Shown: one piece after another, positions 63,862 to 64,000 of the stretch
How the letters are laid out: every line of letters starts with the position of its first letter
Numbering within the stretch: position 1 is the stretch's first letter
From: Branchiostoma floridae
Taxonomy: Eukaryota; Chordata; Leptocardii; Amphioxiformes; Branchiostomatidae
NCBI RefSeq assembly: GCF_000003815.2
Contig: NC_049982.1
Coordinates: forward strand, 4,113,259 to 4,177,258
Direction of reading: 5' to 3'
Length of the DNA: 64,000 nt
Translations under genes and position numbers: made by a program
Notes under the pieces: model-generated
What the model was told of the DNA's origin: nothing
Database searches by the model: none
Seen by the model: the letters and a program-made list of their open reading frames with translations, nothing else

Positions 63862-64000
63862 GCTAACATCTAAAACTTTCACCCCGCCATGCGCCAGTTC
63901 TGTCGACAAAACGCCCCAGCTCGCAAGGTAGCAATCCCAATGGTGCAGCCGCAGTGCACGGGCTATCAAAAAATCATTACGCTTTGTTCCAACTTGCCAA
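63862..64000 (+). repeat. Sequence related to the foldback arm, running off the window
   Basis: ACATCTAAAACTTTCACCCC, GCC, TCGACAAAACG and AGCTCGCAAGGTAGCAAT match the foldback element's arm at 7587-7650 (ACATCCAAAACTTTAACCCC, TCGACAAACG, CTCGCAAGGTAGTGAT) at lower identity. A second, diverged member of that family or a relative begins here. Confidence 0.6.

Overview
The window looks like nuclear genomic DNA of an invertebrate deuterostome, most likely a cephalochordate (amphioxus, Branchiostoma). This is an inference from three things: an intron-rich gene whose protein tracks vertebrate NUP160 closely; introns packed with small foldback elements, tRNA-type SINEs and minisatellites; and a single-exon TRIM-NHL gene. 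There are no operons, and most open frames here are chance. | Layout: (1) 327-31254, plus strand: the 3' part of NUP160, a Y-complex nucleoporin, as 31 exons encoding 1201 residues to the stop. About the first 235 residues lie left of the window. The reading phase is consistent across every splice junction. One 9.3-kb intron (7107-16413) holds a 1.2-kb foldback transposon with 6-bp target-site duplications and, 90 bp away, a LINE with two intact ORFs. Other introns hold LINE fragments, SINEs, palindromic MITEs and a pogo/Tigger-like element. (2) 32.1-36.5 kb: a small two-EF-hand protein gene (five coding exons, 118 residues), behind a duplicated block and a CRE/CCAAT-rich segment. (3) 36.5-55.7 kb: a gene-poor stretch with a nested three-unit satellite (39.9-40.8 kb), GTGA microsatellites, a six-copy E-box-bearing repeat (48.9-49.9 kb), SINEs and MITEs, and several GC-rich islands that look more like regulatory DNA than genes. 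(4) 55701-57878, minus strand: an intronless TRIM-NHL gene of 725 residues. (5) 58-64 kb: MITEs, GC-rich islands and one more SINE, ending inside sequence related to the foldback element at 7.6 kb. | The most unusual feature is systematic. About ten of the 31 NUP160 exons, the NUP160 stop/3'UTR and one EF-hand exon are flanked by truncated tandem copies of their own edge. Copies upstream of an exon carry the acceptor plus the exon's 5' part; copies downstream carry the exon's 3' part plus the donor. One intact exon is always left. These exon-edge minisatellites are what I would look at first.
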